Shown here piece after piece: positions 6,616 to 13,906 of a DNA stretch of 35,060 nt. The position numbers and the translations under genes were made by a program. Each line of letters opens with the position of its first letter. Within the stretch, counting starts at the first letter, position 1. The notes beneath the pieces were generated by a model, which had not been told where the DNA came from, made no database searches, and saw only the letters and a program-made list of their open reading frames with translations. Origin of the DNA: a virus; the IMG/VR virus record IMGVR_UViG_3300025889_000434, positions 1-35,060 of that record; one strand, written 5' to 3'.

Positions 6616-8101
6616 ATTCTGAATCGTCGCTATCTTCACTATCTCCTTCTCGTTCAAATCCTTCATTATTAATTCTTGCTTGTTTTTCAGCATCTCTTTT
6701 TGTACCAATCTCTTCTAATTTTGCTAATTCGCCGCGCATATTCATATAAATTCCGCCCTTACCGGGACTACCAGGCCCATGTCTAGAAACAATAGGCACT
6801 AGTCTTCTATTGGCATATCTCCCAACATTTTCTTCATTAATCTCTTCTTCTGTTCTTGCTTTAAAAATTGAAAACGATGTACATAACCAGATAAGTCTGT
6901 CTGATCCAGAAATAGCATCTTCAGTTTCTTTTGTAATACCATCTCTATTTAATTGCACAAATGATAAGCATGGTATATCATATTCAACACAAAAATTAAC
7001 TAATTGTGTAATTTGAAAACCAAGTGCTTGATATTCTGCAATGTTTCCACTTATACTATCGGATGTCATTAGTTTCATATAGTCGTATATAACCAAGCAT
7101 TCATTCATACGACCTTCATTATTGTACTTAACTTCTTTAAACAGCCATCTTCTTGTAATCCCTAATATTTCATCAAATGGTCTACCAGCAACACTTATGT
7201 AATGATATGGTATTTTTTTTAATACTTCCGATGCTTCTTCTATTTTCTTTACTTGTTCTGGATCTTTATTAAATTTACTACTAGCAATATCATTAATTGG
7301 TATTCCAGATATATTTGCAAGTAATCTGTTCCAGTGATCTTCCTGACCCATTTCTGTATCAAGGACTAATACCGGAATTCCTCTTTTTGTAATATCTAGT
7401 GCCACATTATCAGCTAGGGTGCTTTTACCGGCTTTAGCTCTAGCACCTATTAGGTCTACTGCACCTCTTCTTAATCCACCACCAATTGCCGTATCAAAAA
7501 TTGGATATCCAGTACTAATTCCCGGCTCTTTTTCCTGATTGGATATGATAAGCTGTAAGTAATTATCAATGTTTTCCCCAATTAATTTTGTGGAACTATT
7601 ATCTTCTCTAAGATATTTAAGTGTAATCTTTTGAAGATCTGTTTCTGGTATTGATGTGATTTCATTAATACTTTCATCACCATCTATCTCATTAAGTCTC
7701 AGGTATATAGATTTTAATTCATTCTGAATAGATCTTGTTAGTTGTAGTTTTCTTAATTTTTGAGCATGTTTTCTTATATTGTCTATATGTATTTCATAGT
7801 GCATGAGGTGATTTAGCTGTTTTAGCCTATCACCTTTTTCTAAATATTCGTATAGACTTAATTGCTGTGAGGCTGATATGATTGAACTAAGATCAACATT
7901 ATCAGATGTTTCAAATAATTTTATAAGACATTTATAAATGACCTTATTTTCATCTATTGTGAATGTGTCTTCTTCTATTAAGGAAGAAACATCAAGATAA
8001 GCATCCTTACCATACCTGATCAACCCAGCGAGCACGCCCTTTTCTGATGCCGGGTTGTTTAATTTAGTAAGGGCATTTCTGTCCAAGTTTGATGAATTCA
8101 C
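6599..8101 (-). CDS. dnaB: DnaB-type replicative helicase
   Basis: A 500-residue hexameric replicative helicase. The N-terminal domain begins NPASEKGVLAGLI, the typical DnaB start, and the RecA-like motor has Walker A GARAKAGKST at 219-228, with LVLDTEMG shortly after it. It unwinds the fork and recruits the primase encoded next to it. The start codon is GTG at 8101 inside the preceding gene (38-base overlap), with GAGAG about 10 bases upstream; no ATG fits. The C-terminus ends in an acidic tail (EREGDSEDSDDSEYGEGT), a possible contact site for SSB or the primase. Confidence 0.92.
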   Translation of the reverse strand: MNSSNLDRNALTKLNNPASEKGVLAGLIRYGKDAYLDVSSLIEEDTFTIDENKVIYKCLIKLFETSDNVDLSSIISASQQLSLYEYLEKGDRLKQLNHLMHYEIHIDNIRKHAQKLRKLQLTRSIQNELKSIYLRLNEIDGDESINEITSIPETDLQKITLKYLREDNSSTKLIGENIDNYLQLIISNQEKEPGISTGYPIFDTAIGGGLRRGAVDLIGARAKAGKSTLADNVALDITKRGIPVLVLDTEMGQEDHWNRLLANISGIPINDIASSKFNKDPEQVKKIEEASEVLKKIPYHYISVAGRPFDEILGITRRWLFKEVKYNNEGRMNECLVIYDYMKLMTSDSISGNIAEYQALGFQITQLVNFCVEYDIPCLSFVQLNRDGITKETEDAISGSDRLIWLCTSFSIFKARTEEEINEENVGRYANRRLVPIVSRHGPGSPGKGGIYMNMRGELAKLEEIGTKRDAEKQARINNEGFEREGDSEDSDDSEYGEGT

Positions 8102-8525
8102 AGAAATATGGCTCTCTTTTAAATTGTGGATTTACTGTAATTGTTTTTTGACAATCTTGACAGAAAACTGAAACGTCTTGATGTGGTTTTCTTGTTCTTT
8201 CTACCGGCTTGATATTGTCATTTATCGCATCATAGCCATCTTCTTCATCTGCGTCAAGTCCAGGATCAAATTTATTTATAAACTCTTTTTTAATACTTTC
8301 AGTTTTATTTTTGTTCATTGTAAAATCTGGTTCTTTTGAAACAGCAGATTTTGATACAGAAACTGAAATATCTGCACTTGGATATTCTGTAACAGAAGAA
8401 TAATCATTATCATCTGGAAATGTAACTTTTTCACCAGTAAGTAGAGTATACGCTTCTTCTACTTCGTTTAAATTACCATTTTCAATACCAGACTTTAGTT
8501 TATTAACAGCATCTACAATTCTCAT
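8064..8525 (-). CDS. Hypothetical zinc-binding protein (153 aa)
   Basis: I do not recognise the family. The N-terminal about 30 residues look helical, the middle is acidic and low in complexity, and the last 35 residues contain FCQDCQ, then CEF and CPY, a four-cysteine pattern expected to bind zinc. Its place directly before dnaB and after the recombination genes makes a replication accessory role (helicase loader or single-strand DNA contact) possible, but this is inference from position only. Its start overlaps the upstream stop (ATGA) and its end overlaps the GTG start of dnaB. Confidence 0.7.
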   Translation of the reverse strand: MRIVDAVNKLKSGIENGNLNEVEEAYTLLTGEKVTFPDDNDYSSVTEYPSADISVSVSKSAVSKEPDFTMNKNKTESIKKEFINKFDPGLDADEEDGYDAINDNIKPVERTRKPHQDVSVFCQDCQKTITVNPQFKREPYFCEFIKLGQKCPY

Positions 8526-9019
8526 TTGCCTCTCGCTATTTGATTTAGATCATCATGCATTCTTCTTAATGACTGACAATCATCTTGGTGTAATTGGACA
8601 CAGCTTTGTATTTTTCTCATTAGCTCACGCAGTTTGTATACTACTTTATGTTTCATACATACCATTTGTTCTTTTACTTCATTTTTTGTATACTCCGGAA
8701 ATTCCATAGTTGCTAAATATTGTGACATACCGTCATTATAGGCATTTTGTATATGTTGTAGTGCGCATTTTTGTCTGTTGCACTCGGAAGATAATTTATT
8801 GATATGTCCTGCAATTACATATGCATGATGTAGCACATCTTCCGAAGACATTTCCGCAAGCAATTCTCTGGATATGTTTAATGATTCTACCAACTTTGGA
8901 TTTGTTTTAATTAAATCCAGATGGTGTTGCATCTCATATTGATTAATTATCTTTTCTATATCTGATAGAATTACCTTATCTTCTTCATTTATAGTAATTC
9001 TTTTATCGAAGTTTTCCAT
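8522..9019 (-). CDS. Hypothetical helical protein (165 aa)
   Basis: Unrecognised. The sequence is predicted from composition to be almost entirely alpha-helical, with heptad-like stretches, and it is unusually rich in His, Met and Cys (for example MVCMKHK and CVQLHQDDC). No catalytic motif is visible. Its start lies 31 bases inside the upstream nuclease gene and its stop overlaps the next start, so it is cotranslated with the recombination and replication genes. Confidence 0.7.
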   Translation of the reverse strand: MENFDKRITINEEDKVILSDIEKIINQYEMQHHLDLIKTNPKLVESLNISRELLAEMSSEDVLHHAYVIAGHINKLSSECNRQKCALQHIQNAYNDGMSQYLATMEFPEYTKNEVKEQMVCMKHKVVYKLRELMRKIQSCVQLHQDDCQSLRRMHDDLNQIARGK

Positions 9020-9408
9020 GCTTCTTCTTCATTATAGGGCAAAATAATCAAAGTAATGTCGTTTAATTCACACCATTCTTTTTTCTTTTTATCTCTTCTT
9101 TTTGACTTTAAAAAATCCGCTTGGGTCTTGTAAAAGAAGGATGAATACTCATAGTGCTGTTGACCATGTACTTCAATTATTGCTAATTTATTTGGTAGAA
9201 AAAAATCTGCATATAGCAGACCTGTTGTATTTGTTTTTGAGCCGGGGAGAGTGACTTCCTCATATACTGTTTCATATGGCAGCACTGAGGAAATCAACTC
9301 TCTGGCTTTTAAATGAAGTGAAGATTTATGCTTCGTTCTTCGTGATTTATATCTGTGTTTTTTGAAAGATAGAGTGTGTTCTCTGCCATCAAATCCAGTT
9401 ACTTTCAC
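8989..9408 (-). CDS. Vsr-like / PD-(D/E)XK endonuclease (139 aa)
   Basis: A small nuclease-fold protein. LLYADFFLPNKLAIIEVHGQ carries the Asp and Glu-x-x-Gly-Gln pattern of the Vsr/DUF559-type restriction-endonuclease core, followed by HYE, and the C-terminal strand WCELNDITLIIL matches the usual last core strand. The N-terminus is strongly basic. The gene overlaps the recA stop (GTGA) and uses GTG as start. Its position suggests action on recombination or repair intermediates, for example as a resolvase or nicking enzyme, but it could equally be a restriction-like or homing-derived nuclease. Confidence 0.72.
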   Translation of the reverse strand: MKVTGFDGREHTLSFKKHRYKSRRTKHKSSLHLKARELISSVLPYETVYEEVTLPGSKTNTTGLLYADFFLPNKLAIIEVHGQQHYEYSSFFYKTQADFLKSKRRDKKKKEWCELNDITLIILPYNEEEAWKTSIKELL

Positions 9409-10427
9409 TCTAGAAATACCTTCATTTCTTCTTCTAGTTTTTGCATAACAGATTCATTTTCATCAAGAAACTTATATAAGTTTGCTACACCCTGAAACTT
9501 ATACTTTTTATCAGTATATTCGGCGTCATGTCTTTCCATGAATGGTAGAGAATACCATGCACCAGCTTTATCTATAACATCAAAAGATTCTGCTAATTCA
9601 ATAATTTCCTGTATTTTATCAATACCTTTATTGTATCTAAAATAACTAACAGCCTGTGTACCACTAGCACCAAGCGATGATGTTTGAATATCCCAGGTTA
9701 TTTTCTGACCAATTTTTTGGCCATCAACAACCCAGTCTTCACTCATCCTTACTTGAACCAATGTATCAGCCTGATACTGTATTTTAACACCACCATCTGC
9801 AACAAACTTTTTGCCATAACCACTAGTGTTGGTGATAAGATGTCTTATCATAAAGACCATTGTTTTAGTACGGGGTATAACCTGCCCCATTCTACGCATA
9901 AAATCACTAAGGATTTTTGGTAGTCCCGGTCTCCTCTCACCATCAACCATAGTTTCAATATCTCTCTGCGGTATTAAACTGGATATTGAATCTACTACAA
10001 CAACAGCACCTTTATTATCGGGATGTTGAATAAGTGTTTCAAGTATTGTCAATGCTTCTTCTGCACTGAGGATTTTACCCTCTGGTGCTCTGACCATTTC
10101 CATACTTTCAAGATCTAGCCCGTCAATACCTAATAAGTTATATTTCTTAATACGGCCTTCACCATCAAAATAAATAACTTTTCTACCGTCTTTTTGTGCA
10201 TTTGCACAGATTTGCAAAACAGTACTAGTTTTACCTGTTTTTGGTGCCCCGGTAATAATAGACCAAGACCCTTCTTGTATCCCACCGTTTAGGCTGTGAT
10301 CTAATGCTGGCGAACAAGATAAAGTCTTTAATTCATTCTTTTCTGCTAAAATATCACTTGCCTTAATAACACACTCGCCCATATCTTTTCTAAGTTTTTT
10401 TAACTGGGCTTCTTTTTCTTTCGACAT
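9405..10427 (-). CDS. RecA/UvsX-type recombinase
   Basis: A 340-residue RecA-fold ATPase. Walker A GAPKTGKT is at 60-67 and Walker B VVVVDSISS at about 142-150 with Asp146. It forms filaments on single-stranded DNA for strand exchange, recombination-dependent replication and repair. It is close in length to bacterial RecA (about 350) but diverged, so UvsX-like or RecA-like is equally fair. GAGGT precedes the ATG by about 5 bases. The gene directly downstream encodes a nuclease-fold protein, consistent with a recombination module. Confidence 0.9.
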   Translation of the reverse strand: MSKEKEAQLKKLRKDMGECVIKASDILAEKNELKTLSCSPALDHSLNGGIQEGSWSIITGAPKTGKTSTVLQICANAQKDGRKVIYFDGEGRIKKYNLLGIDGLDLESMEMVRAPEGKILSAEEALTILETLIQHPDNKGAVVVVDSISSLIPQRDIETMVDGERRPGLPKILSDFMRRMGQVIPRTKTMVFMIRHLITNTSGYGKKFVADGGVKIQYQADTLVQVRMSEDWVVDGQKIGQKITWDIQTSSLGASGTQAVSYFRYNKGIDKIQEIIELAESFDVIDKAGAWYSLPFMERHDAEYTDKKYKFQGVANLYKFLDENESVMQKLEEEMKVFLE

Positions 10428-10442
10428 AATTACCTCTAACGA

Positions 10443-10877
10443 TTATTCTAATTGACTCCACAGGTTTTTCTTACCTAGTGGTTTACGAGTTTCCTTAATG
10501 TCCTCTTTCCTAGATTCTACAAATTCCGCCGTCTTTTCCTCTTCATCAATTTGCTTTTGATATTTTTCAATAATAGGTATCAATTTTTTATTTCTGTATG
10601 ATAGCACATACTTTGCTTCTGGTGAATCTATCGCCCTGCTTATAGCGAGCATAGAATATTTTTTCATCAATCTACTTACAGCAACAACTTCACCAGTATA
10701 CGAGCCTTTGTATTTTGGCATATTCCAGAAATTATCCGGCAATGCGCCTTCATTATTTTTTTCTGCTCGTTTTTGAAATATCTTTTCACACAATCTATTC
10801 TGGTCGGTGATTTTTGCTTCTTCATCTGATTTAGATGGAAAAGCACCAAAATTGCTATCGTATTTTTTTGATGGCAT
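10443..10877 (-). CDS. Hypothetical protein (144 aa)
   Basis: Unrecognised, charged, probably soluble. A central segment (about residues 50-100, from NFWNMPKYKGSYTGEV to SYRNKKLIPIIEKY) looks folded, while both ends are polar and rich in Lys and Glu. It starts 23 bases inside the end of the upstream gene and ends 16 bases before recA, so it belongs to the same transcript. No specific role can be assigned. Confidence 0.65.
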   Translation of the reverse strand: MPSKKYDSNFGAFPSKSDEEAKITDQNRLCEKIFQKRAEKNNEGALPDNFWNMPKYKGSYTGEVVAVSRLMKKYSMLAISRAIDSPEAKYVLSYRNKKLIPIIEKYQKQIDEEEKTAEFVESRKEDIKETRKPLGKKNLWSQLE

Positions 10878-11202
10878 TGTTGTAATACTTACTTTTCAAA
10901 CCTGCACTTCGTGTTTCATCACCTTGTTGTGACGCAGCTTGTGTCATAGCAACTGCACCACGGTCTTTATTTTTCATCATAAAATCATCTGTTCTTGGTC
11001 TTTGCCCAGCCGCCTCCTCTTCTTCTACTTTTTTCTGCTCTCTAATTACCTTCTTTTGATATCTATCAATAACCGCCTCTGGTATACCAAGTTCAATTGC
11101 TAAACTTTTTGCATCTGTTTCTAAATGATGATCAATATAGAACTTTTGTAATTTAGTCATTCTATATCTACTATTATCAGATACTGCCTTTTTCTTAGCC
11201 AT
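10855..11202 (-). CDS. Hypothetical protein with helix-turn-helix-like N-terminus (115 aa)
   Basis: Unrecognised. Residues about 15-50 (KLQKFYIDHHLETDAKSLAIELGIPEAVIDRYQKK) resemble a small helix-turn-helix in which LAIELGIPEAVIDRY would be the recognition part. The rest is a charged linker and a basic tail. I chose the ATG at 11202 because AGGAG lies 8 bases upstream; an earlier in-frame start would add six residues. DNA binding is an inference from pattern only. It overlaps both neighbours slightly. Confidence 0.65.
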   Translation of the reverse strand: MAKKKAVSDNSRYRMTKLQKFYIDHHLETDAKSLAIELGIPEAVIDRYQKKVIREQKKVEEEEAAGQRPRTDDFMMKNKDRGAVAMTQAASQQGDETRSAGLKSKYYNNAIKKIR

Positions 11203-11509
11203 ACTGATGTCTCCTAGCAATCGTTAGATATCTTCGCTCTTTTGTTTTTAGATATTTTATGTATGCTTCAAAAGAATCTTTTGTTACTTTCTTAAAAGTA
11301 CATTCTCTAATTTTTCTTCTGGAGAAATCCTCACCCCACGGGTCTACAATAATATTGACTTTACATAGAATGTGATAACTTAAGGCATCTATTTGTTCAG
11401 ATGTTTTAGTGATCATTTTAGCAAAACAGTGCTCTCCATCTATGCACTCTTTTCCTACATCATTAAAGTAAACTTCATCGTAGCTGATTGGTCGAAAAAA
11501 ATCATCCAT
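11195..11509 (-). CDS. Hypothetical protein (104 aa)
   Basis: Unrecognised, compact and mixed in composition, with no membrane segment or catalytic motif visible. It begins MDDFFRPISYDEVYF and ends with a basic helix. The ATG at 11509 overlaps the preceding stop by 8 bases, and AGAGG lies upstream. The frame also has a TTG two codons earlier. It is cotranslated with the FmdB-like protein upstream. Confidence 0.65.
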   Translation of the reverse strand: MDDFFRPISYDEVYFNDVGKECIDGEHCFAKMITKTSEQIDALSYHILCKVNIIVDPWGEDFSRRKIRECTFKKVTKDSFEAYIKYLKTKERRYLTIARRHQYG

Positions 11510-11843
11510 TATCAATAAACCTCTGCTTTTGTACTTCTGACATTTTACCGATTTGTTTTATTTCTTCTTTATGCTGTTTTAATCCTTCTTTTACTTGCTC
11601 GTTCTTTTTTGCTTCTTTTTCTTCTACTCCGTATTTACCCAGTTTCTTAGAGTTTTGTTCGGCCAATTGTCCAAGTGTTGTAGCCTCACCCCTAATAAAA
11701 GCATGAGCACCACCATAAATTACTCTTTCCAAAGTATGTTTTGCACATCTAGGACATTTTTTCTTTGGTGGGTCATTTATATTTTGTACGACATCTTGCC
11801 ATAAGAAGCCGCACTGATTACATCCATAATCATATGTTGGCAT
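11502..11843 (-). CDS. FmdB-like zinc-ribbon protein
   Basis: The N-terminus MPTYDYGCNQCG followed by CPRCAKHTLERVIYGG is the signature of the FmdB/CxxC zinc-ribbon family: two CxxC pairs (Cys8/Cys11 and Cys30s) bind one zinc. Members are small, found in bacteria and many phages, and their molecular role is poorly defined. After residue about 55 the protein is a long charged helix (KKLGKYGVEEKEAKKNEQ), probably a coiled coil. A clear ribosome site, AGGAT, precedes the ATG. A regulatory or assembly role is possible but not shown. Confidence 0.8.
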   Translation of the reverse strand: MPTYDYGCNQCGFLWQDVVQNINDPPKKKCPRCAKHTLERVIYGGAHAFIRGEATTLGQLAEQNSKKLGKYGVEEKEAKKNEQVKEGLKQHKEEIKQIGKMSEVQKQRFIDNG

Positions 11844-11852
11844 TTTTTATCC

Positions 11853-12068
11853 TCATAGTGGATGTCGGTTTTTTTCTACGATGTCGCATTCTACTATTAT
11901 TATATCCTCGAACTTCATCTTCTGGTCCTTCGGAAGTCTCTTGTTCTTGGATTTTACATGGAATTTTGCCGCTGATTTTGCATTTCCTAAAGTTTTATAA
12001 CACCATGTCTTATTGTACATTTTTAAAGGCTCATCATTTGTATCTCTTAGAAAATATATTTTATTCAT
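11853..12068 (-). CDS. Hypothetical protein (71 aa)
   Basis: Unrecognised small basic protein. The form, an N-terminal strand (NKIYFLRD), a helix carrying GNAKSAAKFHVK and a C-terminal strand (FEDIIIVECDIVE), resembles small alpha-beta proteins common in phage early regions. The ATG overlaps the end of the PhoH gene by 8 bases (ATGAATAA), which supports the start. Nothing in the sequence shows a function. Confidence 0.65.
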   Translation of the reverse strand: MNKIYFLRDTNDEPLKMYNKTWCYKTLGNAKSAAKFHVKSKNKRLPKDQKMKFEDIIIVECDIVEKNRHPL

Positions 12069-12738
12069 TTTCCAGTGCCATTAGTATAGATTTGATGATA
12101 CTATTTCTTTGTATATCCGAGTGATTAAACTCACATATACCAACACCATCAATTTCTCTTAATTTATTGACACATATTTTTAATCCAGAACCATCTTTTA
12201 GATCTGTCTGTTGTACATCACCATTAATAATAACCTTACTATTTTGACCAATTCTGGTGATAAACATCTTGATTTGATCTAATGTGCAATTTTGCGCTTC
12301 ATCTAATATCATATATGCATCATGAAAACTAGCGCCTCTCATTAATTCGAGAGGCTCAAATCTAATAATTTCTTGATCAATTAATCTATTTAATCTTTCT
12401 GGTCCTAAAAAGAATCTCAGATTTTCTTCCATAGGTTTAAGATATGGTTTTACTTTATCGCCAACCTCACCTGGAACAGCACCAAGATTTTTTCCAGCAC
12501 AAACCAATGGTCTTGTTACAATTATCTGGGATGTTTTTTTATGGATCAAATGTTCTGAAGTAATACCAGCAGCAATAAAACTTTTTCCTGTTCCAGAAGG
12601 ACCAAAACAAAATGTGATGTCATTTTCAACTATTGATAAAATATAGTCTTTTTGATTTTTTGTTCTAGCCACTAAGGATTTTGGAAATTTATCGTATTGT
12701 ACCTCTTGTTTTTCTACTGCCGCTTTTCTTCTTGCCAT
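12061..12738 (-). CDS. phoH: PhoH-like P-loop ATPase
   Basis: A 225-residue ATPase of the PhoH family, with Walker A GPSGTGKS at 46-53 and a Walker B segment ending DEAQNCT. PhoH-like proteins resemble the ATPase half of superfamily 1 helicases and in some bacteria act with RNases. They are frequent in marine and freshwater phages, where the role is still unclear; a phosphate-starvation role should not be assumed from the name. It lies between dUTPase and a string of small genes. Confidence 0.9.
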   Translation of the reverse strand: MARRKAAVEKQEVQYDKFPKSLVARTKNQKDYILSIVENDITFCFGPSGTGKSFIAAGITSEHLIHKKTSQIIVTRPLVCAGKNLGAVPGEVGDKVKPYLKPMEENLRFFLGPERLNRLIDQEIIRFEPLELMRGASFHDAYMILDEAQNCTLDQIKMFITRIGQNSKVIINGDVQQTDLKDGSGLKICVNKLREIDGVGICEFNHSDIQRNSIIKSILMALENE

Positions 12739-12764
12739 TATTTTTCTCTTTTAAAAGGAAGGTA

Positions 12765-13268
12765 TCATTTTCCGCTAGACCCCCATCCTTTTTCTCCACG
12801 ATCAGTATCGTCTAATGATGATACTTCTACTAGATCAAAATGTGGAACTTCTTGAAAGATAATCTGGGCAATCCTATCGCCCTTTGTGATGAAGTATACA
12901 TTTTCCTGTCTAAAGTCACGAGACAGACTATTGGATATTGCAACTTTTACTTCACCGCGATAGTCAGAATCTACAACACCAGCGTGTCTATGTAGACCTT
13001 TAACACCCATGCCAGATCTATCCCAAATTAATCCAGCATAGCCTTTCGGGATAGCAAACGAAATGCCTGTACTAATTAGTACCGTTTCTTCTGGATATAG
13101 TACGGCATCTTCATCAGCATAAAGATCATAACCAGCATCTGTTTTATTATTCTTTGTGGGAATAATAGCAGTGTCTGTTAATCTTTTAACTTTAATTTCA
13201 TCCGGTTTGGTATCTGGTGGAATCCACACGGGTCTACATCCTTTGTTTTTCCAGAATTCATAGGTCAT
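12765..13268 (-). CDS. dut: dUTP diphosphatase
   Basis: A 167-residue trimeric-type dUTPase, which converts dUTP to dUMP and pyrophosphate, keeping uracil out of phage DNA and feeding dTMP synthesis by ThyX. The five motifs are visible: DAGYDLYA; DRSGMGVKG; GVVDSDYRGE; GDRIAQIIF; and RGEKGWGSSGK, where Trp replaces the usual Phe of the C-terminal arm. About 25 extra residues precede the core (CRPVWIPPDTKPDEIKVKRL), longer than in E. coli Dut. Confidence 0.92.
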   Translation of the reverse strand: MTYEFWKNKGCRPVWIPPDTKPDEIKVKRLTDTAIIPTKNNKTDAGYDLYADEDAVLYPEETVLISTGISFAIPKGYAGLIWDRSGMGVKGLHRHAGVVDSDYRGEVKVAISNSLSRDFRQENVYFITKGDRIAQIIFQEVPHFDLVEVSSLDDTDRGEKGWGSSGK

Positions 13269-13276
13269 AGTTTATC

Positions 13277-13837
13277 TCAACTTTCTTGCTTGTTAGCAAT
13301 TTTTTTACAAAATTCTATAAAATAAGTTTGATCATAAGTTCGTTTCATTAAATTTACATCTTTATGAACCCATTGTATATTGCCTTCAACATACCCAAGT
13401 GATGAATCAATTCTGTCTAATGAAGCCGTGTGATCGTGTTCACGTCTCTTATAATCAATAAAAATTTCCATATCACTCAAAGCACATTTTTTATTCTGTT
13501 GTAAAAATAAATTCCAAGCATATTCTATTGTAATCTCAAAAGGAACAGGTTTTCTACGTCCTTTACTTCCATCAGCACCTCTTTTTATACTATCCCAATA
13601 ATCACCACAAATATCACCACATCCGGTCCATTGATGATGATTTTTTCCTCTCTTAGACTTACCACTACATTTTAGACATCCTTTACTATTTCCTTGTATA
13701 AGATGTGTAGAATAGACATCCTTTTCTACTCCGCATTCACATCTACACCTCCAAATTGTTGCTGATCTATGGGATTGTACCCGTCTTAAAACCGTCCATC
13801 TTCCAAAAGTTTTGTTAGTTAAATCTTTGAGTTTCAT
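13277..13837 (-). CDS. HNH homing-type endonuclease
   Basis: A 186-residue HNH nuclease of the phage homing type. The N-terminal region has a possible zinc site (CRCECG, later CLKCSG) and the pattern GKTFGRWTVL common in HNH proteins that carry DNA-binding repeats. The C-terminal catalytic part contains HTASLDRIDSSLGYVEGNIQ followed by WVHKDVNLMK, with the His, Asn and final His/Lys positions expected. It stands alone between the RNR and dUTPase genes. Such genes spread by cutting genomes that lack them. It has its own leader with a hairpin and a clear site AGGAG 6 bases before the ATG. Confidence 0.87.
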   Translation of the reverse strand: MKLKDLTNKTFGRWTVLRRVQSHRSATIWRCRCECGVEKDVYSTHLIQGNSKGCLKCSGKSKRGKNHHQWTGCGDICGDYWDSIKRGADGSKGRRKPVPFEITIEYAWNLFLQQNKKCALSDMEIFIDYKRREHDHTASLDRIDSSLGYVEGNIQWVHKDVNLMKRTYDQTYFIEFCKKIANKQES

Positions 13838-13854
13838 TTCTATCTCCTATTTGT

Positions 13855-13876
13855 AGTAAGAATCTAACATCTTACT
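13855..13876 (-). promoter_or_regulatory. Hairpin in the leader of the HNH gene
   Basis: A perfect 7-bp stem (agtaaga / tcttact) with an 8-base loop in the 70-base gap between the RNR stop and the HNH start. The transcript has no U-run after it, so it is not a good intrinsic terminator. It ends a few bases before the AGGAG of the HNH gene and may influence its translation or mark an RNA processing site. The remaining gap shows nothing else. Confidence 0.45.
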
Positions 13877-13906
13877 ATACACCAAAAAGGAGGAAAATGT
13901 AATATA

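Noticed and set aside
13855-13876. Hairpin before the HNH gene as an intrinsic terminator of the RNR transcript
   Set aside because: It lies after the RNR gene in sequence order only on the plus strand. On the minus strand it precedes the HNH gene and is not upstream-terminating with a U-run; it is followed by ACAAAT instead.
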